A stretch of DNA of 64,000 nucleotides. Source: Candidatus Berkiella aquae. Its GTDB lineage: Bacteria > Pseudomonadota > Gammaproteobacteria > Berkiellales > Berkiellaceae. Under the pieces are notes generated by a model. It worked only from the letters and a program-made list of their open reading frames with translations, was not told the origin of the DNA and ran no database searches. The DNA lies in NCBI RefSeq assembly GCF_001431295.2, contig NZ_LKAJ02000001.1, forward strand, positions 2,480,001-2,544,000. The letters run 5' to 3'. Made by a program: the position numbers and the translations under genes. This document shows, in pieces, positions 44,303 to 53,766 of the stretch. Position 1 is the first letter of the stretch; each line of letters opens with the position of its first letter.

Positions 44303-44515
44303 AAAACTTTCTCCGCAATATTTATATGACTAATAAAGATATCTACACCATGTGAGTAGCATAACATTTTTTGTTGAAATTTTTCGCGACGTTCATCGTC
44401 AACAATCATGTATTGTGCAATAAAATCATTCACCGCCCTTCTTGCTTCAGGTGTATTGTTTCTGGAAGTATCTGAGAATAAATTTCTTAAATGTGAATAA
44501 GTTGTGCATATTCTA
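44303..44515 (-). pseudogene. Remnant of an unknown gene without start codon
   Basis: An open stretch with no ATG at its beginning reads TYSHLRNLFSDTSRNNTPEA, then RRAVNDFIAQYMIVDDERRE and KMLCYSHGVDIF, ending at a TAA. It is bounded upstream by a TGA. The coherent, helix-like translation suggests the C-terminal half of a former gene. No family is recognised. The rest of 44162-44665 shows nothing else. Confidence 0.3.
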
Positions 44516-44665
44516 CAGTGTCACAATCCTGTACTGGACAAGCTGAATATCTAGAAACAAATTTCCTTGTACTTTTTTTCAGTAAAATCATGGTCTCATC
44601 AGGAAATTTATCATTTTCAAACTATACTTTTAATCGTCATCGTGCAAAAGAAGAATGGATATCTT

Positions 44666-45532
44666 ATGAAAGTGCCGCCAAAGCCAGCCAATGAAGATGA
44701 AAGATTGCATGCCTTAGCTAAATATAAATTACCTAATTTAGCCAATGATAAAATCTTTAATCAAATTACAGAACTTGCTTCTTTAATTTGTGATATGCCC
44801 ATTTGTTTGATTACTATCATAGATAAAGATACGAATTGGTTTTTATCTAACCATGGATTAGAAAGCAGTGGTGAAACACCACGCGATCTCTCTTTTTGTG
44901 CGCATGCTATTCTTGATGATAAACTCATGGAAATTACTGACACCACTTTGGATGATAGATTCAATAATAATCCTTTTGTTTTAGGTATTCCTCAGATCAG
45001 ATTTTATGCGGGGATGCCACTTGTTGACCCAGATGGTTTTAAGCTTGGAACTATCTGTCTCATTGACAAAGTTACAAGAGAATTAACACCCAAACAAGAA
45101 AAAATACTTGGCCTGTTTTCTAAGATGATTATTTCCATTATTGAAGCAAGAGCAGGTGCTTTAAATAAAGTGAATTCATTTTTAAACAATGAAGAAAAAA
45201 TCAATGAAATTGAAAATTTCAAAAATATGCTCATGCAATCGATTCCAGAAGGCATTATAGCAGTCACACAAAACGGAAAAATATTTTTCACCAATGAAAA
45301 AGCAACCAAACTCTTTGGATATCCTGCTGCAGAACTTTTAAATCAAAATTTCTTCTTTTTGCTCAAAGACAAAGAACTTGATTTAGCAAATAATCATATT
45401 ATTATGACAGAAGCGATTAAAAAAGATCACTCGCAACTTCCCGTTGAATTGTCAGTGGCGCCTTTAAAAAATAGTAACCATTTTTTAGTGGTTATCAAAG
45501 AAAACTCTATTGGTAATTTTCAAAATCCTTAA
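44666..45532 (+). CDS. GAF-PAS sensor protein without output domain
   Basis: This 288-residue protein from the ATG at 44666 (MKVPPKPANEDER) has a GAF domain at about 25-170 (CLITIIDKDTNWFLSNHG, SFCAHAILDDKLMEI) and a PAS domain at about 190-280 (ESIPEG-like SIPEGIIAVTQNGKIFFTN). Nothing follows the PAS domain: no kinase, GGDEF or HTH. It may modulate a partner or be a shortened histidine kinase. An upstream in-frame ATG at 44567 would add 33 residues that do not fit the family start. Confidence 0.8.
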   Translation: MKVPPKPANEDERLHALAKYKLPNLANDKIFNQITELASLICDMPICLITIIDKDTNWFLSNHGLESSGETPRDLSFCAHAILDDKLMEITDTTLDDRFNNNPFVLGIPQIRFYAGMPLVDPDGFKLGTICLIDKVTRELTPKQEKILGLFSKMIISIIEARAGALNKVNSFLNNEEKINEIENFKNMLMQSIPEGIIAVTQNGKIFFTNEKATKLFGYPAAELLNQNFFFLLKDKELDLANNHIIMTEAIKKDHSQLPVELSVAPLKNSNHFLVVIKENSIGNFQNP

Positions 45533-45539
45533 ACTATAT

Positions 45540-45565
45540 GTCGCCCCAGCCTTCGCTGGTGCGAC
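45540..45565. terminator. Hairpin between convergent genes
   Basis: GTCGCCCCAGC / GCTGGTGCGAC with a CTTC tetraloop-like turn, between the GAF-PAS gene and the convergent SnoaL-like gene. It may serve both; no strong U-tract. Confidence 0.5.
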
Positions 45566-45578
45566 AATCAAATGAATC

Positions 45579-46037
45579 CTAAACAACTTCATGAAAAAAC
45601 AATTCATTAAATGAAACAATTCTTTCATTCTTTACTATCATATAACCCATCACATGAATTTTACTTTCTAGATTATTCCAATCTTTAGCATTCATCACAA
45701 AATTTAAGTAAACTCGCTCTCCTGCTTGTTGTAAATCCATAGCATCGATATCGACATGCAATATTTTGTAATGGTTATTTAATTCTAAGAAATGATCATA
45801 ATGTCCTTGAATACCTTCACATGCTAATTTAGCGTTTGTTATCATTTGGGCATCGCTACTAAAATACTTTGCAACGTCATTTTGGGAAAAGGCCATTCGC
45901 TTTTCACTGGAAATTTGATTAAACCATTTGTAAGTATCTTTCACGACTTGTAATTCCGATGCTTTTGCTTCAATCGTTGTGCTTAGTAACATAATAGCTC
46001 CCATCATAGTGAACAGTTTTCTCATTTTTTTAAACAT
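45579..46037 (-). CDS. Exported SnoaL/NTF2-like protein
   Basis: This 152-residue protein has a signal peptide (about 1-28, MGAIMLLSTTIEAKASE). The NTF2-like fold follows with a helical start (VVKDTYKWFNQ), DVAKYFSSDAQMITN, and a beta-sheet end (HVMGYMIVKNERIVSFNELF). Small secreted proteins of this fold bind or isomerise small molecules; the ligand is unknown. It is divergent from the AraC-type gene, so the two may be regulated together. Confidence 0.7.
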   Translation of the reverse strand: MFKKMRKLFTMMGAIMLLSTTIEAKASELQVVKDTYKWFNQISSEKRMAFSQNDVAKYFSSDAQMITNAKLACEGIQGHYDHFLELNNHYKILHVDIDAMDLQQAGERVYLNFVMNAKDWNNLESKIHVMGYMIVKNERIVSFNELFFHEVV

Positions 46038-46129
46038 AAAAAGCTCCTTACGCTGTATTTTGATAGTAGCATTAAGGTTTTAGATCAGATATCTTGTGTG
46101 GGTTGATATATAGCGCATTTGGGCCAATC

Positions 46130-46873
46130 ATGAAAAAACCCCTCATTATTGATATTATTACGCATCCTAAGTCTCATGAGACCAAGTGGCATGCCCATGA
46201 AGAATGTCAGTTGTTTATATTAAAATCAGGTTTAATTTCATTTGAACTTGAAAATCAACGAATGATAATCCCAGCCGGTCAAGGAGGATGGATCCCTGCA
46301 GGAATGGGGCATAAAGCCAAAATAATCGGATGTGTTAGTGCTATATCCCTTTATATTGAAGCCAATTTATGCAAAGACTCACCGCAGCATGCTTTTGTTT
46401 TCACACCTACATCATTTTTACAGGAAATTATTACTCGTTTTGCTACGCAGCCTAAAGGTAAGCCATGGTTAAAATCAGATAATAATCTAATGCACGTTTT
46501 GTTAGATGAGCTCAAAACAACCCATGTTATGCCATTTTCCTTACCCATGCCGCAAGAAACGAAATTAGCATTTGTGGCAAAGCAGTTTATTAATCATCCT
46601 GAGGTTAATGAATCCATTGAATACTGGGCAGATAAAGCAAATACTAGCAAAAGAACCTTTACGCGCCATTTTCGTTCAGAAACAGGCATCTCATTTGCTA
46701 AATGGTGCCAACAAGTGCGCATTCTGTGTTCTTTGGAATATTTATCTCAAGGAAAATCTGTCACCTGGATTGCTTTAACACTAGGATATAACAGCGTTAG
46801 TGCGTTTATAAAAGTTTTTAAGCAATGGACAGGGAGAACACCTACTCAATCTCTAGATGGTATCGCTAATTAA
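46130..46873 (+). CDS. AraC-family transcriptional regulator
   Basis: From the ATG at 46130 (MKKPLIIDII) this is 247 residues. A cupin-like sensor comes first (KWHAHEECQLFILKSGLISF, PAGQGGWIPAGMGH), then two helix-turn-helix motifs near the C-terminus (WADKANTSKRTFTRHF and WIALTLGYNSVSAFIKVFKQ). It resembles the AraC type that controls adjacent transporter or enzyme genes. The divergent SnoaL-like gene is the likeliest target. The end overlaps the convergent kinase gene by four bases. Confidence 0.88.
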   Translation: MKKPLIIDIITHPKSHETKWHAHEECQLFILKSGLISFELENQRMIIPAGQGGWIPAGMGHKAKIIGCVSAISLYIEANLCKDSPQHAFVFTPTSFLQEIITRFATQPKGKPWLKSDNNLMHVLLDELKTTHVMPFSLPMPQETKLAFVAKQFINHPEVNESIEYWADKANTSKRTFTRHFRSETGISFAKWCQQVRILCSLEYLSQGKSVTWIALTLGYNSVSAFIKVFKQWTGRTPTQSLDGIAN

Positions 46874-47754
46874 GCAGATAAAACCTCAGTTACCAACCGC
46901 TTACCAACTGCCACTAATTCAGGATTGGTATCAAAATAATAAGGCAAGATTATTAAGCCGATAGATAAGGCCCACCCTTTGCCTCTCAACCAAGTAGCAT
47001 CATCAATCAGTAAGGTGGTTCGAAATGTTTCACGTGAGTCCCTATCCAACAAGCTCCATGCAGGTAAAAGATCACAAGCCGGATCACCTATTCCCATCAT
47101 ACCAAAATCAATGATCCCGGTTACTTTCCCATTATTAACTAATATATTTGCCGGTAACAAATCACTATGGATCCAAACAGGTGGTTTATCCCAAATTGGC
47201 GCTTGCTTACAAATATTCCAAATCTTTAAGGCAGCGCTTGTATCGACAATCCCCTCTAAATCAGCTAATGCTTTATGTACTTCTTCATCTCGGGTGTTAA
47301 GCGGTAAGCCTCGATAGGTTGAAGGACCACTTGTAGCATCGATACGATGTAAGGAATTAATGAATTTTGCAAGATCACGTGCAGCTTGAGCAAGATCTAA
47401 ATTGACCGCATTGATCGCATTATTCCCTTCAAGCCAATGGAAAATAGACCAATACGAAGGGTAATTATTTTGTGGTTGCCCTTTGCCAATGGGGACAGGG
47501 ATTGCTAAAGGTAAATGAGGTGCTAAGAAGGGTAACCAACGTTGCTCTTTTTCAATTTGTATTTGTGAACCTGGCACACGGGGTAAACGAATGCATTTAT
47601 CATCTCCCAACCTAAATATAAGATTATCGGTACCAGCAGACTTAATCATCTGTAAGGGCAAATCTGACCATTGCTGGAATTGAGATTGCAATAAGTCTCT
47701 TACCATCCTTTCATCAATATCAAATTCATTTTCATGCATTTTAATATTTGCCAT
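46870..47754 (-). CDS. Aminoglycoside-phosphotransferase-fold kinase (APH family)
   Basis: This 294-residue kinase carries the APH catalytic loop WIHSDLLPANILV, followed by the metal-binding VTGIIDFGMMGIGDPACDL. The N-terminal lobe is visible (NLIFRLGDDKCIRLPR). It resembles macrolide- or aminoglycoside-phosphotransferase-like enzymes found in environmental bacteria; the real substrate is unknown. It is one of three APH-fold genes within 8 kb, none in an operon with another. Confidence 0.82.
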   Translation of the reverse strand: MANIKMHENEFDIDERMVRDLLQSQFQQWSDLPLQMIKSAGTDNLIFRLGDDKCIRLPRVPGSQIQIEKEQRWLPFLAPHLPLAIPVPIGKGQPQNNYPSYWSIFHWLEGNNAINAVNLDLAQAARDLAKFINSLHRIDATSGPSTYRGLPLNTRDEEVHKALADLEGIVDTSAALKIWNICKQAPIWDKPPVWIHSDLLPANILVNNGKVTGIIDFGMMGIGDPACDLLPAWSLLDRDSRETFRTTLLIDDATWLRGKGWALSIGLIILPYYFDTNPELVAVGKRLVTEVLSA

Positions 47755-48004
47755 AAATGATACTCTATGCTTAGTAAGTGTTTACTATTTAGAATAAACA
47801 TATTGTACTACTCTACTGGCTTTCCAGTTGGTAGCATAGTACATCTATATGTGTATATTCAATCATCTAATTTAGATATGCGCTAGCTAAAGTTCTCCAT
47901 AACCTTAGAGTAATAGCAGTAAGTACCTAGATTAACCTTAATTCTGGTCGTCTATACTTAATTTATTGCATTCTTTCGAGATATATTCACGTCCAGGGAC
48001 TAAT

Positions 48005-48852
48005 ATGCCATCCAATATTGTACAAAGTGAAGCTTTGTTAAAATCCTTATGTCCGGCGGTACGTGAAGTTTGCCAACCGTTATTTAATTATCTTTCAGTC
48101 AGTTTTTTCAGATATATTCGTTCCTATCCAGATAGGAGCAAATATATACTTTGCACTAATGAAGACTGGCTCACTGAGTATTTCAAAGATAAACTCTATG
48201 ATGTTGAATATGCTAATTTTCATAAAATACCTCGAACAGGCATTAGTATACATGGACACTGTAATGATACCGATCCTGTTTGTACCTTCTGGAATAAAAA
48301 ATGGCGGGAACGGGTAATTACCGGCTCATTTTAGCGCTTTATGAAAAACACGATACTTATCTAGAATTTTACAACTTTGGCTTAAAACAAGACACTCATG
48401 CATCTAATAACATTTTCTTAAATAATCATTCTCTTTTTCATCACTTTATTACTTATTTTCGAGAAAAAGGTCATCCTATTTTGCTAAAAGCAGAAACCGC
48501 TAAATTTGAATGTAAAGAAACAAACTATTCAGAAGATATTCATAATAACTGGATGTTAGGATTACCTAACGAGTTTGAAAAAATGATTGTTGAACAAATG
48601 CCTGTTGCACAAATATACTTAAATGGCAGTCTAGATCAAGTATTTCTAACAAGAGAAGAAGCTATATTTGTTCGGCATTATTTAAATGGATTCAATCTGG
48701 AACAAATAAAGGTAAAAATGTCAAATTCATTAGATGATTGCAAAGCAATCGTAAATGCATTGACCAAAAAATTAAATCTTGTCTCTGAAAAAGATTTGCG
48801 CTCCACTCTCATCGCCAATCGAATTCAGAAAAAAATATCCTTTATTAAGTGA
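48005..48852 (+). pseudogene. LuxR-family regulator split by a frameshift
   Basis: The first frame from the ATG at 48005 (MPSNIVQSEALLKSL, then SVSFFRYIRSYPDRSKYIL) ends at 48334 in WRERVITGSF. The second frame, overlapping from 48301, continues NYRLILALYEKHDTYLEFYN with a FGLKQ stretch. It ends with a degenerate LuxR-type helix-turn-helix (VFLTREEAIFVRHYLNGFNL with EQIKVKMSNSLDDCK). Joined, they give one PAS-like sensor plus HTH protein of about 280 residues, as common in Legionellales. The break lies at about 48301-48334. Confidence 0.6.
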
Positions 48853-49005
48853 ATCAATATTCCTAACATAGTCTTCAGTTTATTAGAAATAAAGTAAATA
48901 AAGGTAAAGAAACCTTTTCTATGACTCATAGAATCGGTAATATATTATGTATTGGCGTAGCTCCTAACATGCGTTAACAATAAAAAACCGGATTGATAGA
49001 AACCC

Positions 49006-50031
49006 ATGCTTAACAAACCTGATATTCAAGATGAGGAAATAATCCATTGTTTGCAAAATGAATATGGATTAAAAGTAGAAGAAATCTCATTCTTGCCCCT
49101 TGGGGCCGATCTGAATACCGCTGTCTATCGCATTATAGCAAACGATAAAATGAGTTATTTTTTAAAGTTACGACGCGGCGAATTTAATGAAGCTGCCGTA
49201 TTGGTCCCTAAATACCTTGCCGATAGTGGTCTAAAGCAAGTTATCCCACCGTTAGCAACAAATACAGATCAACTTTGGGCCAATTTAGCATCCTTCAAAG
49301 CGATATTATCCCCTTTTGTCGAGGGCCGTAACGCGATTGAAAGACACTTAACACAAGAGCAATGGATTGAATTTGGTTCAACACTCAAAAAATTTCACAG
49401 CATCGATATTCCTAAAGCACTCACCCATAGAATACCCAAAGAAGCATTTTCATCCCGTTGGCGCAAGACGGTAAAGGCTTTTCTTGAACGTATCGAAATA
49501 GATGCTTTCCTAGAACCTGTTGCCATTAAAATGGCACTATTCTTGAAATCAAAAAGCGAAGAAATACGTCAAATGATTGAGCGTACTGAAAATCTTGCAA
49601 GCATACTGCAAAAACAACCAATCGACTCTATTTTATGCCATGCAGATATTCACGGTTGGAACCTATTAGTTGCTCATAATGGCGAATGGTATATCGTTGA
49701 CTGGGATACCCTTTTATTGGCCCCTAAGGAACGTGATCTCATGTTCATTGGTGCTGGGCTTGGTGATAGTGGACGCCCCCCTCTTGAGGAGGAAACCCTG
49801 TTTTATCAAGGATATGGCCTAACCAATATAAACCACGCTGCTATTGCCTATTATCGCTATGAACGCATCATTGAGGATATTGGCGTATATTGTGAACAAA
49901 TCTTCCTCTCAGATGAGGGTGGTGAAGATAGGATGCAGTCATTTGAATATTTACAATCTCATTTTCTGCCAAACAGTACTATTGAGAGAGCTTATCAGTC
50001 TGACAAATTCTTTTTATCATCCTACCGCTGA
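49006..50031 (+). CDS. APH(9)/spectinomycin-phosphotransferase-like kinase
   Basis: This 341-residue kinase has the catalytic loop ILCHADIHGWNLLVAHNGEW, VDWDTLLLAPKERDLMFIGAG and an N-lobe lysine region (YFLKLRRGEFNE). The VDWDTLLLAPKERDLMF signature is close to APH(9) enzymes such as the Legionella spectinomycin kinase (family knowledge). It could confer spectinomycin tolerance, but many homologues act on unknown cell metabolites. It has its own upstream region of about 150 bases. Confidence 0.85.
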   Translation: MLNKPDIQDEEIIHCLQNEYGLKVEEISFLPLGADLNTAVYRIIANDKMSYFLKLRRGEFNEAAVLVPKYLADSGLKQVIPPLATNTDQLWANLASFKAILSPFVEGRNAIERHLTQEQWIEFGSTLKKFHSIDIPKALTHRIPKEAFSSRWRKTVKAFLERIEIDAFLEPVAIKMALFLKSKSEEIRQMIERTENLASILQKQPIDSILCHADIHGWNLLVAHNGEWYIVDWDTLLLAPKERDLMFIGAGLGDSGRPPLEEETLFYQGYGLTNINHAAIAYYRYERIIEDIGVYCEQIFLSDEGGEDRMQSFEYLQSHFLPNSTIERAYQSDKFFLSSYR

Positions 50032-50191
50032 AAATGAACAGATTTTTTAACTTCCAAATAGTGTAACTACAATTTTTATGACGGTGCCCCCACTATTTAC
50101 CGCTTATCTGCTTAGCCTCTCCAATTAGTTAATTTTCTAAATACAAATAGGAATTTTCCTGACATACTGCTCAAAAATTAATTAAAGCGAC

Positions 50192-52519
50192 ATGGGGACA
50201 GCAGCAATGGCATTATCACAACCTTTTTTAAATTCTTTGAAAAATAGCGATGAAAAGAAAAATGCAAAACTGTTTAACAAACTGCCTTTCGAAAATAACG
50301 CTTCTATAGCCTTAAATGATGAAGCAGAAACACTTCTCAAAAGTATAACGTTACTCGCTAAAAAAGAAAAAATTGCTGCCCAACTACAATCACTAACCTT
50401 AAATGGTAAACCGTATAATAATGTATTTGAAAGCCTCGTAGAATGCTCGATTGCAGAACTCGAAACCGTTGTAAAGACATTGGAAACCTTGTCTTCCTCT
50501 CACCATTTAAGAAAGCTGATAACTCAAACCCATGATTTGATAGGTTATTTTAAAACAAAGTATCAACCTAAAGGATTATACGGTTGTTTAGCCCTTGCGA
50601 ACGATTTGTGCTCTTCTGACAGATCAATACCTTTTCAATATGCCATGTTAACGGGTGTTATCATGCCAGTCATGTCTCTTTTCGATGATTTAGAAAAAGA
50701 TGGCGACTTAACTGTAAATTCTATATCTAAAATAGATATCGCCAAAGCAAAACTTCAAGCAGCGTTAGCACAATTTAAAAAAGACAAAGATCAGATGTTA
50801 CAAAAGGAACTTCAAGAATATGACGATAAAATGGAAAATGAAATCCAACAAGCACTTAAACCTAAGTTAGCAAAAATAACGGATTTAGAAAGCACATTAC
50901 AAGAACTTCAACAAAAATACATTGCCAATAACAGCGCAGCCGACCAGCCCGAGCTCATTCAAACAAAAATTGAAGAGCTTAATGAAGAAATTAAGCATTT
51001 AAAAATGGAAACCCTAAACTATGAATCAACTTGTCGTAAGCTCGTGCAAGTCAGAAAAAGGGAACTGATAAAAACTCGGAGCAAAGAAGATGCAATTCTT
51101 CATTTATTCTTCCTCGGCATCAACTCGGAACTTGATTTCATCAAACAACGAGTCAAAGCACTATATGCAAAAAAAGAAATCAACAATAAATATTCAAGAA
51201 AAACTGATTATATAAAAAAGAAGAAAGAACTCAGAAAATTAAAAAACAAAACGGGTTTTCATTATCTACTCTCAGACATTGATGGAAAAACCGCAAATAA
51301 ATTTATAACAAAGCGTGGCGGTAAATTATTATACAATCAAAGCCAAAGCAAATTAGCAGCAATGGCTAATAGTGAGGGATTGTGCGGAGGCTATTCAGCC
51401 GAATTCTTAGACATTTGTACTGCGCCAGATTGGAACATGCTTTCATTTACTGAAAAAATGAAACGGTTTAAACCTATTTTGGCGGTAAAAAATAGCTTTA
51501 CCGCTGGGCATTTAGCCTCACTTTCTAGTAATAATCTCGCAATGACTTTAGAATCAGGTTTAAGATGGGATATTCAGACAAAAAAAGACTATAGCAAGAA
51601 TGCTGCACTCTATGAATTTAAGTATGATGACACTGTCGATGAAAAACATCAAAAAGCACATAAGAGAGATTTTTTCAAAGGTTTAGTAGATGCTATTATC
51701 AATAAAACGAACAACTCAACATCCGCTAGATTAATGATTACCTTTTTTGACAAAAAAATAGGACACGTTGTAGGTTTAAATTACGATAAAGACGGTTTTT
51801 TATTTCACGACTCGAACACGGGATATATACATTTTAAAGATGCCGAAATGTTTGCTACATTCTTGGTCGATTATCTTTGCAGATATTACCCTTCTTTAAA
51901 TAACAATTGCCATCTTTATGATTTTGATATTGTTAAGAAAAACACTGCTTCATACAATATTACGGCGAAACCTGAAGATGCCGATCTGCTAGCAAGCACA
52001 AAATCATTAAGAATGAAATCACGAGTTATCAAGCAAGAAAGCCAGCTATTAGCCCGGTTTGATAGTGTGAAGAGTAGCTTAGATACCCTATCCAATACGC
52101 TTAGGAAATCAATTTCTGCCAAACGCAATTTAGCAGAACAATCTACTAGTATCTCACTTCTCACGCCAACTGTTAGTTTCTTGCCAACCGCTGAAAGTTT
52201 AAAGCAGAGCGTGCGCCCCACATGGAATCAAGCACAAGCGTTACAGGATTTAAAAATTCAAGAAGCGGCTCAATCGTTAATAGCAGCTTACAAAAATGAT
52301 TATGATAGCGCACTTGATCTAAAACCTGTTCTTAAAATGAGAGTTTTTCATGAGATACAAGGTCTTTTAGATCCAAAATCAAAAGCTGCACACTTAGAAA
52401 CTTTAATTAAATTAAACGAAGAGCATAAGCTGCCAAAATGTGAGCAAATGTTTAAGCAACTTGAAACACTTTCACAGCCAACTCAAATTGCTTCGCTTAG
52501 GACCAAGATAAGCACCTAA
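50192..52519 (+). CDS. Coiled-coil protein with YopT/C58-like cysteine protease domain, candidate effector
   Basis: This 775-residue protein starts with helical sequence and a long coiled coil (about 185-300). A papain-like domain follows with the ordered triad C398 (EGLCGGYSAEFL), H525 (KIGHVVGLNYD) and D540 (FHDSNTGYIHF). Spacing and context resemble YopT/AvrPphB (C58) and related effector proteases that cleave host proteins. The C-terminal 180 residues are helical. No signal peptide or membrane segment is seen. It is monocistronic with a strong terminator. Role as a translocated protease is inferred. A second possible start (MALSQPF) lies five codons in. Confidence 0.7.
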   Translation: MGTAAMALSQPFLNSLKNSDEKKNAKLFNKLPFENNASIALNDEAETLLKSITLLAKKEKIAAQLQSLTLNGKPYNNVFESLVECSIAELETVVKTLETLSSSHHLRKLITQTHDLIGYFKTKYQPKGLYGCLALANDLCSSDRSIPFQYAMLTGVIMPVMSLFDDLEKDGDLTVNSISKIDIAKAKLQAALAQFKKDKDQMLQKELQEYDDKMENEIQQALKPKLAKITDLESTLQELQQKYIANNSAADQPELIQTKIEELNEEIKHLKMETLNYESTCRKLVQVRKRELIKTRSKEDAILHLFFLGINSELDFIKQRVKALYAKKEINNKYSRKTDYIKKKKELRKLKNKTGFHYLLSDIDGKTANKFITKRGGKLLYNQSQSKLAAMANSEGLCGGYSAEFLDICTAPDWNMLSFTEKMKRFKPILAVKNSFTAGHLASLSSNNLAMTLESGLRWDIQTKKDYSKNAALYEFKYDDTVDEKHQKAHKRDFFKGLVDAIINKTNNSTSARLMITFFDKKIGHVVGLNYDKDGFLFHDSNTGYIHFKDAEMFATFLVDYLCRYYPSLNNNCHLYDFDIVKKNTASYNITAKPEDADLLASTKSLRMKSRVIKQESQLLARFDSVKSSLDTLSNTLRKSISAKRNLAEQSTSISLLTPTVSFLPTAESLKQSVRPTWNQAQALQDLKIQEAAQSLIAAYKNDYDSALDLKPVLKMRVFHEIQGLLDPKSKAAHLETLIKLNEEHKLPKCEQMFKQLETLSQPTQIASLRTKIST

Positions 52520-52539
52520 AATCCACGAATCCCCCCTTG

Positions 52540-52574
52540 GCCTCTCTTTACCTAACTAAAGAGAGGCTTTTTTT
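52540..52574. terminator. Strong bidirectional terminator
   Basis: GCCTCTCTTTA / TAAAGAGAGGC-like stem with a CCTAAC loop and a run of seven T, between the protease-like gene and the convergent esterase gene. Confidence 0.85.
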
Positions 52575-53637
52575 AATTTTTAGCTTTATGCTTACCCTTC
52601 ATGATCGTATCTTCATTGAAAAACCACCATAGAGTTCGTCCTGCTTGGCTAATAGCAGCACGTGCCGTAGGTGAATTTTCAAGGGCATTCAACATGACAA
52701 AATCATGGATTGTCCCTAAATAACGGGTTGCAACGACAGGAACACCTGCTTGCATTAGTTTGTTAGCATAGGCTTCACCTTCATCACGTAACACATCATT
52801 TTGATCGGTAATAATCAATGCTGGAGGTAGGCCTTTGAGTTCTTCAATCGAAGCTTGTAACGGTGATGCGGTAATCTTTTTACCGTCTGCTTTATTTGGC
52901 AAATAAGCGTCCCAAAACCATTCCATTGCCTTTTTCGTTAGCCAGGGACCGTTTTCAAATGTCTTGTAACTTTCTGTATCTAGATTAGCATCCGTAACCG
53001 GATAAAAAAGCACCTGAAAACCAATTTTGGGGGTCTTCTTTTCTTTTGCTAATAAGGTTACCGCTGCAGCCATATTGCCACCCACACTGTCTCCCGCTAC
53101 TGCTATTTTATTTGCATCGAGATTAAGTGATTTACCATGTTCTGCAACCCATTTAGTTGCAGCATAGGCTTCTTCAATTTGGGTGGGATACTTTGCTTCT
53201 GGTGCGGGGCTGTAATCGACAAAAACAATAGCCGCATTCGATGCATTGGTTAATTCTCGTAAAAAACGCTCGTGGGTTTTAAAATCCCCTAAAATCCAAC
53301 CACCACCATGAAAATACATAACAACCGGTAAAGCATGCTTAGCATTTTCAGGACGAATAATATGCAAAGGAATTTTTTTACCGTCTGCTTCAATCGTTTT
53401 AGTTTCAATTTGAGCAGGTGCAATATCTTTTGCCGACGCTTGGAGATCCGTCAGCACCTTCCTTGCCTCAACTGGGGTTAGCGTATAGATAGGTTTTCCC
53501 CCCGCTTTATTGATTGTATCAACAAACTCTTTTACCCCTTCTTGCAGTACCAACTCATCAGCCAGGACGATAGAAGCGTTGAAACATAGTGCTGCTATCG
53601 TATAAAGTGCAAGTCGTTTCATAGCGAGATCCTTCAC
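52573..53637 (-). CDS. Exported alpha/beta hydrolase (acetyl-esterase, HSL family)
   Basis: This 354-residue protein has a signal peptide (from the likely ATG at 53622, MKRLALYTIAALCFNASIVL). A hormone-sensitive-lipase-type esterase follows: oxyanion HGGGWILGD, nucleophile GDSVGGNMAAAV, acid DQNDVLRDEGEAY and histidine IHDFVML. It hydrolyses short-chain esters in the periplasm or outside. It is single, with about 130 bases to the next gene upstream. Confidence 0.9.
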   Translation of the reverse strand: MKDLAMKRLALYTIAALCFNASIVLADELVLQEGVKEFVDTINKAGGKPIYTLTPVEARKVLTDLQASAKDIAPAQIETKTIEADGKKIPLHIIRPENAKHALPVVMYFHGGGWILGDFKTHERFLRELTNASNAAIVFVDYSPAPEAKYPTQIEEAYAATKWVAEHGKSLNLDANKIAVAGDSVGGNMAAAVTLLAKEKKTPKIGFQVLFYPVTDANLDTESYKTFENGPWLTKKAMEWFWDAYLPNKADGKKITASPLQASIEELKGLPPALIITDQNDVLRDEGEAYANKLMQAGVPVVATRYLGTIHDFVMLNALENSPTARAAISQAGRTLWWFFNEDTIMKGKHKAKN

Positions 53638-53766
53638 AAAATTACCTATCTATACAGGATAGACTTATTCATTTATAAAGATATTGGTATTTTTATCATC
53701 TGTTTAAATATACCCAAGTGCATAGCCTTAATACATAAAGATAAATACTCATCGAAGGCTTTAAGA

